A DNA stretch of 24,589 nt from Hypsibius dujardini (GCA_001579985.1 LRSR01007982.1:1-24589), one strand, 5' to 3'. Shown: positions 10,496 to 20,265, counted from the stretch's first letter. The notes: generated by a model not told the origin, from the sequence alone. Made by a program: numbers and translations.

Positions 10496-10520
10496 CCTCC
10501 CCCCGCCCCCGCGCGCGCGC
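10496..10520. repeat. C-rich tract ending in (GC)5
   Basis: CTCC/CCCC/GCCCCC followed by five GC units, in an otherwise AT-leaning region. Confidence 0.8.
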
Positions 10521-10974
10521 ACCGAGCATCTTAAAATACTTAAAAATTTCTCATTTTCAGTGGAAATAGTTAATTTGGGGACTTGGCAACTGCCCTCACC
10601 GCGACACGCCTATGCTATAGTGAAGGCCGACAAAGCTACCCGGTTTCCTCCGGTTGAGAACGGGACGGGTTTCCCTTAATTTTTGTTAGTCCTAGATGAG
10701 CCTCGGATTAGTCGGGCTAAACTAACGTCGGCAGTTGGTTCAACTTACAAAGTCCAAAACTATTTTTTCCAATTTAAAATCAATGGAAACCTTGTGGTCT
10801 TAACATTTTGTCATCCACTCTTCTCCGATTGCTTCGCGTAAAGTCTACCTAACGTATGACGCCCATTGTAGAGATTCAGTGTGGATGACGAACAATCGGT
10901 TTGAGGAAGACTCACAGCGGATGTCTGTCTACATTCTGCCCGCAATCTTATTCTCTTCCCTACGGATAACTCTT

Positions 10975-11034
10975 GACTGGATCCTGCCTGGATACAGCCT
11001 GTTTTGACTATGTTAAAACAGGCTGGAATCCAGT
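10975..11034. repeat. Long imperfect palindrome with CAGCCTGTTTTGAC arms
   Basis: CAGCCTGTTTTGAC at 10995-11008 is mirrored by TTAAAACAGGCTG at 11013-11025. The outer ACTGGAT/ATCCAGT pair extends the fold to about 10975-11034. The same CAGCCTG/CAGGCTG words recur at 11113-11130 and again near 11935-12045. Confidence 0.7.
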
Positions 11035-12055
11035 CAAAACAGCTGAGTGAAGAGACTAGATTGTTCCATGACTTCCAGGCTTTATACGACACTGGTTGAC
11101 CTGGCTGGAAGGCAGGCTGGATACAGCCTGGGTCTCTATGCGAATTTAGCATTAGTCGGCCCTGCGCCAAGATGGTTCCACCCTTTTTTCAGCGATTCAG
11201 CCAATCGAAAATTGCATTGCCCTATGGGCGTGTCTTTTATAGACCAATGGAAATGATCGAATAATTTACGGGAATTTGCCCACACCACAATCAAATTGAA
11301 AGCAAAAAAATTAAACCAGCAGTGCCAAAATATTAGACCGAGATTCGAGCTAAAGCGGTAAGGTGGCGAAGTGTGGGAAAGTTAAACGGAAGAGATATGA
11401 GATCCCATTTCCGTTGTAGACTTGCAGAGCGATCTGCAAAAAAACCAGAAAGCACGTTTCTTTATAAGTACTGAATCCGAAACCTCTACTGAAAATAACT
11501 TATCAGCAATCTAAAGATTAAAATTTAAAGTGGGAACTTCACGTACCGAGCAGGCAAATGCTATTCGTTGTAAGCCGTTGGATCCAGCCAGTTTCCACAC
11601 AGCAACAACAACAAACAGGAACACAAATCCTCTGATGTCTCATAATTCTAGTACTCACATGATTCAATAACAGACTAACTGGTCGCAATTTACGCAAAAT
11701 AAAATGATATTCCTGAATGTTTAAGAGAACAACAGCAAATTAACTTTTTCAACGCCAGGCGAAGCAAGACAAGTCTGAACTGAATTCCAAGTTTCGAACC
11801 AAGCCACGCGGTCTGCACACGGAACTAATCTTCCGCGTCAGTTGAAAACTTTCAAGAGAGCTGGGGGAAATCCAGGGTGGAACCATGGTGGAAAATGGGT
11901 GTCTTACACAGGCGGAAAAATTTCGAAAATATAGCCTGTATTCTAGGCTACATTTCGGCGGAAAGACAGGTTGGGCGCATCCAGCTTAGAAACGGGCTGA
12001 TTCCAGCCCTTTTACAGGCTTATTACAGTGTCCAGCCTAGAATTTAGTCTGAGAG
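11035..12055. repeat. CAGCCT/AGGCTG short-palindrome cluster
   Basis: Several small inverted repeats use the same word: CAGGCTG-GATA-CAGCCTG (11113-11130), AGCCTG..AGGCT (about 11935-11951), GGGCTG-ATTC-CAGCCC (about 11995-12010) and CAGCCTAGAAT near 12035. No coding frame in the stretch has a motif. The class of element is unknown. Confidence 0.4.
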
Positions 12056-12266
12056 TCATCCGTAGGGTTCTTCTCTCAATTGTTTTGATTTTGAACAGAC
12101 TAAAAATCTAAAACAACCGAAAAAAAATCTTGGATCATCATTGCTTCCACAGATAATAAAAAGCAAATTTCGGAGAAAACAGTCGCAGCACGGGTCAAAG
12201 TTCAATTTCGTCCGGGAAGACGGCTTTTCTCTCTGTTCTATATAGGGTCTAAACGTCAAATTCAGA

Positions 12267-12403
12267 TACTGTAATGCCGCGTTAGCTTCGCGCACCTGTA
12301 GCGCCGCCTTCGGACGATTTCCCCCTACTTCGTGCGTTATGCCGGGGAAGTATATACTGAAAATGCTGTGTTTGTTGCGCGAAGCTAACGCGGCAGTACA
12401 GTA
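12267..12403. mobile_element. 133-bp TA-flanked MITE (Tc1/mariner-like)
   Basis: Terminal inverted repeats of 26 bp (12269-12294 and 12376-12401) differ at a single base. The ends read TA-CTGTA and TACAG-TA, so the element is bounded by the TA dinucleotide that Tc1/mariner transposases duplicate. The 81-bp centre has no coding frame. The near-identity of the arms suggests a fairly recent insertion. Confidence 0.75.
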
Positions 12404-13604
12404 CTTATTTTCTCTGCCGTAAAGCTGAATTTCTTAAAACTTGATACGAAACCGAAGCAAATTTACCGGATTTTTTATCTCCAATGGCAAAACTATTCAA
12501 AGATTTGCGAGGAGAATCGCTAATGCAAACTGTTTGGCAATGACGCCTGCAATTAATCACTTGCGCCGCTATAGTCTCCCCAATCAGATGGCCGAACAAA
12601 CTAGACTCACGTTTTTGAAAAGCATGTTCACCATTGAAATGAATGTCACTGAATGTGGGGAGATAGGTTAAAGGTTTCGGGTCAGAAACCCAGCCGGCTG
12701 AATCCAGGTCTCTCTGCCGCTCCTGTGATCTAATAAAATTTTCATATTTCAATCCCTCGCTAAAATCATTTTTCTGTTTAGCGAATGAAAGTTCACTATA
12801 TACCCTGTCCTGGCATAGAATGAGAGAGGACAAAAAGCAACGAAATCCAACATGGCATCACATGTTATCTATGCTATACATGGTGGGAAAACTATTTTTA
12901 TAGCTCGGATCTTCCAACAAAATATTCCTCATTCCTATATTGAGTAATCCGGATCACATTTCGCCATTGGATAACCCATCGCTTCCCTCAAATATTCAAT
13001 GCAGACGAACAATAAATTTGTTTTGAGCTGAAGATCACTAAATATCTCGAAAAAGATGGTTGTAGCTGAATTGAAAACGCATTTACCTTTTGCAACAGCT
13101 GATTGTGTGACTCAACTGCTGAAAGAAGCCTGCGTTTTCTCATCTTTCTTGCCTTCCCCATTCTTACGATGACTTAGATTTTTATTTCCAAGTTAGCAGT
13201 CGTCCCTCTAAATTATTATATGACCAGAATTTTTTTATCTCCTGTACTTAATCTTATACTGTTTAAAAAAAACCAAGCGACAGTACTTTTTTAGGAGCCC
13301 TCGTAACAACATATGACCATTTTCATCAAATTCTGACAGAAAGGTAGGGAGTCGCAATCGACTGCCTTTCGTGCGTGCAGGTCGGATATCCGGTTGTCAT
13401 TGAAAACAGCAAATTATATATGTTCCCGCAAAGTTTAATATAAAACAGTTAAAACCGTTATCCAGAATAATTGGCTCTATAAATCGTTAAAGATCTCAGT
13501 CGTTTATAGCAACGTACTGGAGAGACCCTCTACCGGGAGAGGAGACCTTACACAAAGAGCACCCATGTGCAAACTCATCTCTGAATGCTGCCAATGTTGG
13601 GTAG
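12404..13604. other. Intergenic, no gene recognised
   Basis: Contains a 142-codon minus-strand frame (12405-12833) with no methionine start and no family motif, not called. The rest is AT-rich with no recognisable feature. Confidence 0.45.
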
Positions 13605-13612
13605 TGACGTCA
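13605..13612. promoter_or_regulatory. CRE-type palindrome TGACGTCA upstream of the receptor-like gene
   Basis: A full CREB/ATF consensus site lies 118 bp before the ATG at 13731. An 8-bp site is expected by chance now and then, so this is a candidate only. Confidence 0.3.
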
Positions 13613-14565
13613 TCCACCCGCTTACTTGGTCGAGAAAGTGTCGGCTTGTTTCCCTCAAGCTTGGCTAGATTCATGCTAGTTAAACACAAGCCTTTTTCCA
13701 AAACTAAACTGCCGCATGTAATATTATATAATGAATGTCGTGCATATGAATCTTCGTATGCTAAAAAGGCAACATTTTCATTGGCTACTAGTCTTCCTTT
13801 TATCTACAGCCTGTCGGGGTGGATCGGAAATTAACTTCACCTTGGTAAAAATAGCGATATACGGAACGACATCGTATGCTGATATGCGAATCATCGGCCC
13901 GGGAATGGAACTGGCTCTGGAGGAAGTTCATCAGACTTTTCCACTTCTCAATGGACAGTCGCTTCGAGTGGTAACCTGGAATCTGCCCTTTCAAAATGGA
14001 TGTGACAATCTAGAATATAATGTCGCCGATACGGCAGCAAAAATGTATTACAACAAGCTAAACTCTTCGCATCCGATTGCGGCTTTTCTGGGGACTACGT
14101 GTGCCTTCGCTGACAAACCGCTTCTTAATCTCTGATACTGTAAGTTGAAAAAATGTACATCGACACCGGATTTCGACAGGAATTTTAAAGAGACGTTCCG
14201 TCTTAGTTTGGAATTTGCCGTTATTGGAAGGATCCAGTATTCCTGCCTTCGTCGCTGACCGGAGAAGGTTTCCTTTGATTGTTGGATTTTCGTATAATCA
14301 ATTGCGAGCTGGAGAAATGTTTTATAAAATAGTTCGCAACTTTAACTGGAGCCAAGTGACGGTGATGTACGATTTCGGTGATGCGATATGGAGAGCAATG
14401 GCAGGGGCGTTGGATTATTTCAAGACCAGGTCTGACGCCACACTGGAAGTGCTTAATATTTACCTGCCCAACGTTTCCAGAACCTTGCATGATGCGCATA
14501 GACAGTCGAGAGGTATGTCAACATTGGTAATGGCACTGCGTGCGATATGGAACTCCCATTTTGGC

Positions 14566-14960
14566 TTTACTTCGGGAGTTATTTAAGTGCCGAATTCAGA
14601 ATCACGTGGGCATGTTTTTTTATTAAAACCTATGTAAGTGATGAATTTTAAATATTATGTCACCGCCATAAATAGGCTCTTTGTTCCAGTCATAATCAAT
14701 CAATCAAGCTCAAAACTCGAACAAGGCCAGTCAATCAATAATCAACAAAAGGGGAAGCAGATGGCTTTAAATAAAGCAATCAACTAATTTCATCCTGCGG
14801 TAAATGCAGTGGGACTGTTTCCAACTTCGAAATTTCATAAAAAAATCGTTAATCTATGATGTTGAACTAACTTTCATATTCATCACAAAAATAGGTCTTA
14901 ATAAAAAAAACATGCCCAAGTGATTCTGAATTCGGCACTTGAATAACTTCTCAAGTCAGG
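14566..14960. mobile_element. MITE with ~80-bp terminal inverted repeats, in receptor intron 2
   Basis: The left arm (about 14570-14655) and right arm (about 14873-14955) are near-perfect reverse complements. Shared words are AAGTGCCGAATTCAGAATCAC and GGGCATGTTTTTTT. The total is about 395 bp with a ~220-bp AT-rich centre and no coding frame. The exact ends and target duplication could not be fixed. It abuts the third hAT-like copy on its right. Confidence 0.75.
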
Positions 14961-14968
14961 GCAGACGT

Positions 14969-15548
14969 CAGAGTCAGCCCCCCCCCCCCGAAGTGGACAA
15001 AAGTAAGACAAAGGGGCAATATCGTTTTTCTAAACCTGAATTCAATTTTTTGTTTGGCGATTTGTGCATGTGCATTCTTAATTTTATGAGTTTTATGGAA
15101 TGAATTCACCAAGGCGTCACCAACAATTAAAATTTTTTTCTCAACTTCAACCTTTGCAACGCATTTGCGGTTTTTGTGACCGAATTATAGGCTTTCTATC
15201 AATGACTGCTATTTTTAGGACAAAACATTCAAGAATGTAATTGTTACTTTCCAGTTCTAAAATTATTATCAATTCATTGAATTCATAGCTCTGAACTAAT
15301 TCTTTTTGCTAGCCGTAGTTGTCGTGTCATATTCAAGAAGAATCTCACTAAATTCTAGAAGGAGGATTATAGAAATCCTAACGGGCCTCTGAACACTTGA
15401 CCCAAAATCCACGAAATTTAAAAATGACCCAGAGCGGTAGTCCAACTTTTAATTTGAGTTTTGAAACATATGTTGCCTCTTTGCTCACACTTGGTCAACA
15501 TCTATGGGGTCTTCGTTTCGATCTGTAAAGACACTAAAAGAGTCCCTG
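14969..15548. mobile_element. hAT-like MITE, copy 3, degraded, in receptor intron 2
   Basis: The right end (about 15470-15548) follows the same order as copies 1 and 2: a TTGCC-type T/C run, TTTGCTCAC, GGGGTC, TTTCGATCTGTAAAGAC, GAGTCCCTG. Near the left end, ACAAAGGGGCAATATCG followed by T-rich sequence and TGAATTCAATTTT matches the reverse complement of the right inner part of copy 1. The left terminal arm is lost or replaced by a C run (about 14979-14989), and I see no target duplication. Confidence 0.5.
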
Positions 15549-16690
15549 TTGGTACCCCTAGATGGCGCCGGGATACTCTGATTGAATAATTTCTTTTTTC
15601 TTATTAGTCGCAATAATCTTAGCCAATCCAAAAGTGCTGCGAGAAAATGGCAAGTATCAGCACGGCATAAGATTGTTTACTATACACGATGATGATTGGC
15701 CAATAATTCGTCTAGGTTGCAGCTCACCGTCTGGGATACACCACCGGAGACTACGTACGTCCCCCTTTCTTACACAGATACATTTGCATCTTGCACCTTA
15801 TATAAATATGCACCCTAAACTGTAATGGATTCCGAGTGAAAATGTCTATAATTGTTGATTGTCGAAACAGGTGTATATTGCTGGTGTCTACTTCAAAACA
15901 AAGTTCCACTTTGGTATGCCGGTATGGTGCATGAACGACTCCAGTGACGCGGTATTATTTGATTAACCGTCACACGTGTGGAGCCGGAAGCTAAACCCTC
16001 ACCCCTCGTAAGCATATGGATACACATACTCCATTTTCTTCAGGAGGCGCGGGAAGCCTTTCGAAGCCTCTTCCTCGTGCGGCAACACGTAGTCTCTTCC
16101 GACAAATTCAACGCGTTTGACCGTACCGTGCAAGCCATGTCCCTGCAGCAGTACAATCAATCGATAACCCCCGACGACGAAGTAAGTATACGGCTATTAC
16201 AGTAGCTACCTTCTCGATTACAGAGATTGTTGGTTTTATTTGTTATTTTTGCCGTAACCCGGACAGGTAAATATTCACGCGATGGCGTATCATGATGCGA
16301 TGTTGGCATACGCCACCATCATTACAGAAACGATCGATGAAGGGCAGGACATTTTTAACGGGCGAGCCATGGTGAAACGCTTCACCAACCGAACCTTCAC
16401 CGGGATACGAGGGAACTTCACGTTAGACCAGGACAACACTGTACCCGGTCACTTTGAACTGTGGAATTTCCGGTCAGCAAGCGGAAAATTTGTGGTCAGT
16501 GGGCATGGTCTTATTGTCCTTCCTTTTTGCAAATACTGTATCCCCTTACACGAAGAGTCATAAATATAAGAAAATTATTATAAAATTGTCTTCTATTCCA
16601 TTGCTGCCTGATTGCGGGAGAGGGGGGAGGGGCAGCCTGGCAAAAAGTGGTAGTAGGCAACCCTGCTTTGAAATAAAAAAATTTGAAAAT

Positions 16691-16732
16691 AAAATCCCCC
16701 CCCCCACCCAATTCTGGGGGGGGTGGATTTTT
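16691..16732. repeat. Poly-C/poly-G hairpin in receptor intron
   Basis: AAAATCCCCC..CCACCC is mirrored by GGGGGGGGTGGATTTTT across a six-base loop. The stem is very GC-rich inside AT-rich intron sequence. Confidence 0.7.
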
Positions 16733-17128
16733 GTCCACTTTGCTGGTGAAAAGGGACAACCGCTTGCAAGCTTCGAATTAAATACAAACTATTAACCTCC
16801 CCCCAACGCAACTCATCGAACTGATTTGTTGGCGGTGGTTAACCCAGTGCCCCTTCCCTTTATTTTTTCTTTCGATGGTGTCAACAAAGACGGAGTATAT
16901 ATGGATCTTTATTAATGTTAATTTTCGATCTATAAAGTCATGGATTTTCCTGATACAGCCGTGGACCTGGAAGTAGTCGATACAATTAAATGGGTGTCTG
17001 CAGTTGGTCCACCGCCCAATCAGCCTTTCTGCTGGTTTGACGGCAATAACTCACTGTGCCAGGAATCCCACATAAGTGCTTATCCTTTCAATGAGTACAT
17101 GTCGAAGGTACCGGTTGTACATAACGGA

Positions 17129-17631
17129 CAGAGGCTAGTTTCGGGTCCGTAAGAGTTGTAACCAGGATTCCTCATGGGAGGACCAGAGGCCAGGATGGGC
17201 AAAGAGGTAAAAAGCGTTTTTGCTCAAAGTTGAACCCAAAATTTGGCCTACTGTTCTTGATAATTTCAAAATTTCTCAGGGCTATTGGGTGTAATTTCCA
17301 AGGGCTCCCCTGGATATCAAAACATTTCCAAAAACGTCACTTTTTATCAAATTTAGACAATTCTTGAGAGTTGTTAACCAAGCATTTGCATTTATTAATT
17401 AATAGAGGAGCTTTTATTAAATCCCAACAGCCCCCAAATTTTATCGAGAAGTTCAAGTCTTGAAATCCTAGGGGCCCTTGTATGAGACTCCCACACCCTC
17501 ACAAGATTTCAAACAATCAGGCGGATCTGTTGTTTAATCTTTGAAAAAATGCCTTTGCCCCTTTTCCCATGCCCTGGCCCTACTTTGACTGGATCTGGTT
17601 CCGACTTGTAAGGACCTTAAACCAGCCTTTG
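17129..17631. mobile_element. hAT-like MITE, copy 2, in receptor intron after exon 8
   Basis: A 503-bp element starting CAGAGGCTAG and ending CCAGCCTTTG, in the same family as copy 1 (GGTTCCGACTTGTAAGGACC near the right end). Flanking octamers ATAACGGA (17121-17128) and ATACCGGC (17632-17639) agree at six of eight positions, compatible with an aged hAT target duplication. Its left arm contains a strong splice-donor-like CC|GTAAGA at 17149. Confidence 0.7.
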
Positions 17632-18123
17632 ATACCGGCTATGCGCTAAAAACAAATCGGTAGAATAATAATGGCTAATTGTAGTTTGGGGAGTAGGTCG
17701 TTCAGCTACTCTACGGTGGTCCTTGGGCGTGGTTGGTTTGACGGTTTTTTTGGTTGTGGCTGCAGGGTCGATCCAGATGAGGTAAGAGTGTAATGTCTTG
17801 AGCTAGCCAGGAATCCTCCGCTGCTAGTAGCGACGACCATTACCTGTTTCGGGTAGCTTCTTTGACTTGTGAGGGTTTTATAATACTTAACTTGGCTGGA
17901 ACTCACGAACTTAATTGAAACTCATAGAAACACTTTTTTCTGGGACATAGTTCTCTTTTTATTGAGTTTCTGTTAATCAGCAGATATTGTACATACGATT
18001 GCCTTTCTTTGCAGAATCACTGCCTTCATGTTTACTCGGAGCAAGATGTTTGAATGGAGGCTGAATGAAGAGACTGCGGCAAGATACAGTTTCAAGCTTC
18101 AATTTCAACTCTTACAGTTTTAG

Positions 18124-19090
18124 AGCAAGTTACCCTGTCAAGTGAAAGGCAAAAGTCAAAGCTGATATTGAGCGAGACAATCAATGGAGCGCAGTAAATA
18201 TGACGTAAAAATTGTGTAATGGCAATGTAGAATGGCTAAAAAGCCAGTCATAGGGAGCATTTAGAAATTATCGCTTGATAAAGAGTTGGCCGCACATTTT
18301 AAAGCACAATTTTTAAATCAAATTCGTTTTGGAATTCCTAATTTATCGAAACGTCTGTGGGATAAAGATCTTCACTACAACCAGTCCTGGCTCCCTCGTG
18401 CGCATAGACCTGATCTTTTGGCGAGCTGCCGTACAGCATATACATCCGATACACACAATAGTTCTTCTACCTCTCATAAAAAATCATCATATGAAGAGTC
18501 CTCTCGACGTTAAAATTTTTGTGCCGAACCCTTACTAAATATCTTTTTTCCGATATAAAAGACTAAAGGATAGCATAAAGTCAAGCGCCAAAGACACCGT
18601 TCTTATTAATTGATATTGCGCCCAAGTTGAGACGAGGAATGAGAAAGACTGCCTGTTTGACTCTGCTAATGAGCAGTCCCAATCTTTCGAAGCATCTTCT
18701 TTGAGGGGAAGACCACCGGTGGGAGAATGCAACGTGGCAGCATCTTACTGGCCTGAGCCAGCATGAGGCAAGCCAGCATGAGGCATCGAGCTGGAAAGAA
18801 AAATGTGTCAGGACCATTGCGGGTCTGTGAGCATGCGTTGAAAGTGGGAATAAACGGTTATTCATTGAAAGGGCCAAAAAGTGAAAACAACCGACCAAAT
18901 GGTACACCGAACGGGTGGCGTTCAAGATGCGACTATTTGGTATCATTTCTGGGTTGGGTAATTTAGTTTGCCAGTCCTCCAGATCGTCGGGAGGTTTGAC
19001 GGGACCGTGATCAACCGCACCGAGCTACGAGTTATGATTGACTGCTAGCTGATTGAGATAATGGTTCGACCGAGTGCCGGAATGGTTTGT
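18124..19090. other. Intergenic, no gene recognised
   Basis: The sequence immediately downstream of the receptor tail was searched for the kinase-homology domain (HGxLKSxNC-like) and the cyclase domain, and neither was seen. Short plus frames (18286-18538) and a 121-codon minus frame (18581-18946) lack motifs. AGTAAA at 18193-18198 could serve as a weak polyadenylation signal. Confidence 0.45.
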
Positions 19091-19093
19091 GAA

Positions 19094-19680
19094 AAGCAAT
19101 GTTAAACAGTTACCGTTGCGGCTGGTAGAGAGCCGAAAAAGCAGCGAAACCCTCGGGTGGGTAACGAAAGTTACGAACAAAAATTGGATAGGTTAGACGG
19201 TCTACTTGGCAGTTGGAGGGCAAAGGAAAGAGGACCGGTCGGGTGAGTGATGGAAAATACGAATGCAATTTAACGTCATGTTGGATAGACGGACGGACGG
19301 ACGAATAAACGGGAGGACGGATAGACGGACGGACGGACGGATGAACCGGAGGACGGATAGACTGACGGACGGATGGACTGACGAACGGACGGCTAAACGG
19401 GAGGACGGATGGACTGACGAAAGAGCAGCGAAATCTTCGGGCAGGTGACGGAAGGTATTAACCACGAAGGTTAGGCGGCCTACGGGACGGCTGGGGGTAT
19501 CCGAAGGTGGACTGGTCGAGTGAGTAATAGAAGATATGAATGAGGTTTTACGATTGTGTTGAATAGACGGATGGACAAACGGACGGACGGACGGCTGGTT
19601 GAGAGGCTGATCTCGCGCTTTTCTTGCCAATGCTGCTTTTATGTGTTATTGTTTATGTGTTGAAGCGATGTTAAACAGAT
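19094..19680. repeat. Two-copy satellite, period about 284 bp, with nested GACG minisatellite
   Basis: Landmarks recur in order: GCAGCGAAAYYYTCGGG at 19141 and 19425, GGTYGxGTGAGT, then TTGxATAGACGGA at 19281 and 19559. AAGCxATGTTAAACAG at about 19094 and 19662 is two periods apart. The copies are diverged. Confidence 0.7.
19286..19420. repeat. (GACG/GGAC)n minisatellite block
   Basis: Imperfect tetranucleotide GACG units interspersed with AATAAACG, GGATA and CTGA variants. A second, shorter block with the same units lies at 19564-19600. The long frames seen on both strands here are by-products of the repeat. Confidence 0.85.
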
Positions 19681-20265
19681 GTGTTTCTTTAGTTGCAGTT
19701 AGGCATACTCGGAAGATGGAATTAAGTGTGGCATTATTAGACGAATCATGTTGTCCCTGTACTACAAACTTCACCGGGTAATGTATAAACAGGCCAGATG
19801 CAGCAGCAAGACACGTGATGCTTTGGCTCGTGTTGGCGGGTTTGTAGTGTAGTTTGTTTGCCGTAGATAATGTCTCTCATGCAAGACCATTGTCGCTTCT
19901 TACTTTGAATTGAACAATAATGATGGGAAAGACTAGTCAATACGTTGCTGTAGTGTCTGAAATATTAGAAGACACGGAGAGGACATCTTAGAACCACCAC
20001 AAAAATGCCCCATGTCGTGGCACGCCGTACTCCGATGATAATTAGGTTACCAAGTATGCTGATATCAAAATATGGAGCAGAGCAGAAAATGGAAATGGTC
20101 AATGAAACCTACAGCTAGATGGCGTTGACCGTCTAGTAAGAACTAATAAGACATAACTCTCAACATGACTCAACTTAATGACTCGATGTATAACAAAATG
20201 GCGGATTTACTTTTTTACGACTGTCATCGGAAACCATCAAACGGTAATATAATTATGCTTCAAAA
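19681..20265. other. Intergenic between convergent genes
   Basis: Nothing recognised beyond short frames without motifs. TTTACT at 20206-20211, the complement of AGTAAA, is a possible weak polyadenylation signal for the minus-strand sulfatase. Confidence 0.4.

Larger units (their letters stand above)
8935..10974. other. Intergenic, no gene recognised
   Basis: About 2 kb without a convincing coding frame. It includes an imperfect palindrome at 9673-9700, two copies of GGAATCGACC (9643 and 9746), and a C-rich/(GC)5 tract at 10496-10520. Frames on both strands near 10013-10423 lack motifs. Confidence 0.5.
13731..18123 (+). pseudogene. Natriuretic-peptide/guanylate-cyclase-type receptor, extracellular half and TM, with in-frame stop
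   Basis: A single-pass peptide receptor by family. Ten exons are inferred: 13731-14139, 14207-14512, 15608-15649, 15723-15754, 15871-15951, 16044-16181, 16267-16498, 16959-17075, 17706-17781 and 18015-18123, about 513 residues in one frame. A signal peptide (HWLLVFLLSTACRG) is followed by the ANF-receptor fold: AAFLGTTCAFADKP, YFWNLPLLEGS, FNWSQVTVMYD, RGVAIILANPKVLRE, HRLGYTTGDY, VYIAGVYFKTKFHFG, the PPNQPFCWFDG/LCQ cysteine pair, then a TM helix (about 456-474) and a ~40-residue tail ending TAG at 18121. Codon 135 is TGA (14133-14135) in otherwise perfect alignment. The exon 3/4 junction needs a GC donor or carries a frameshift. No kinase-homology or cyclase domain follows before the convergent gene. 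Least certain joins: 16498/16959 and 17075/17706. Likely a decayed receptor; a living NPR-C-like short receptor with a sequencing error is the alternative. Confidence 0.75.

Noticed and set aside
10811-11170. 119-codon minus-strand frame
   Set aside because: It lies over the CAGCCTG palindromes and lacks any family motif or splice context.
12405-12833. 142-codon minus-strand open frame as a gene
   Set aside because: It has no ATG, no recognisable motif and no coherent splice partners. Its length alone is not convincing.
14133-14135. TGA as selenocysteine or programmed readthrough
   Set aside because: The position is not a Cys in the receptor family, the following base is T rather than the readthrough-prone C, and no SECIS-like hairpin was seen. 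A point mutation is simpler.
16655-16669. GGCAACCCTGCTTTG matching the complement of AAAGCAGGGTTGCC near 8600
   Set aside because: A 14-base match between distant sites with no extended similarity on either side. It could be element ends, but I cannot support it.
18286-18538. Frames after the receptor tail as the missing kinase-homology exon
   Set aside because: None contains the kinase-homology landmarks, there is no clear acceptor, and the receptor frame already stops at 18121.
19060-19075. GGTTCGACC resembling a tRNA B box
   Set aside because: No matching A box, acceptor stem or anticodon arm can be folded around it. No tRNA gene was found elsewhere in the window.
19202-19630. 142-codon minus-strand frame with repeated SVHPSVR/PSVRLSV units
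   Set aside because: It is the translation of the GACG minisatellite, and no flanking coding signal exists.
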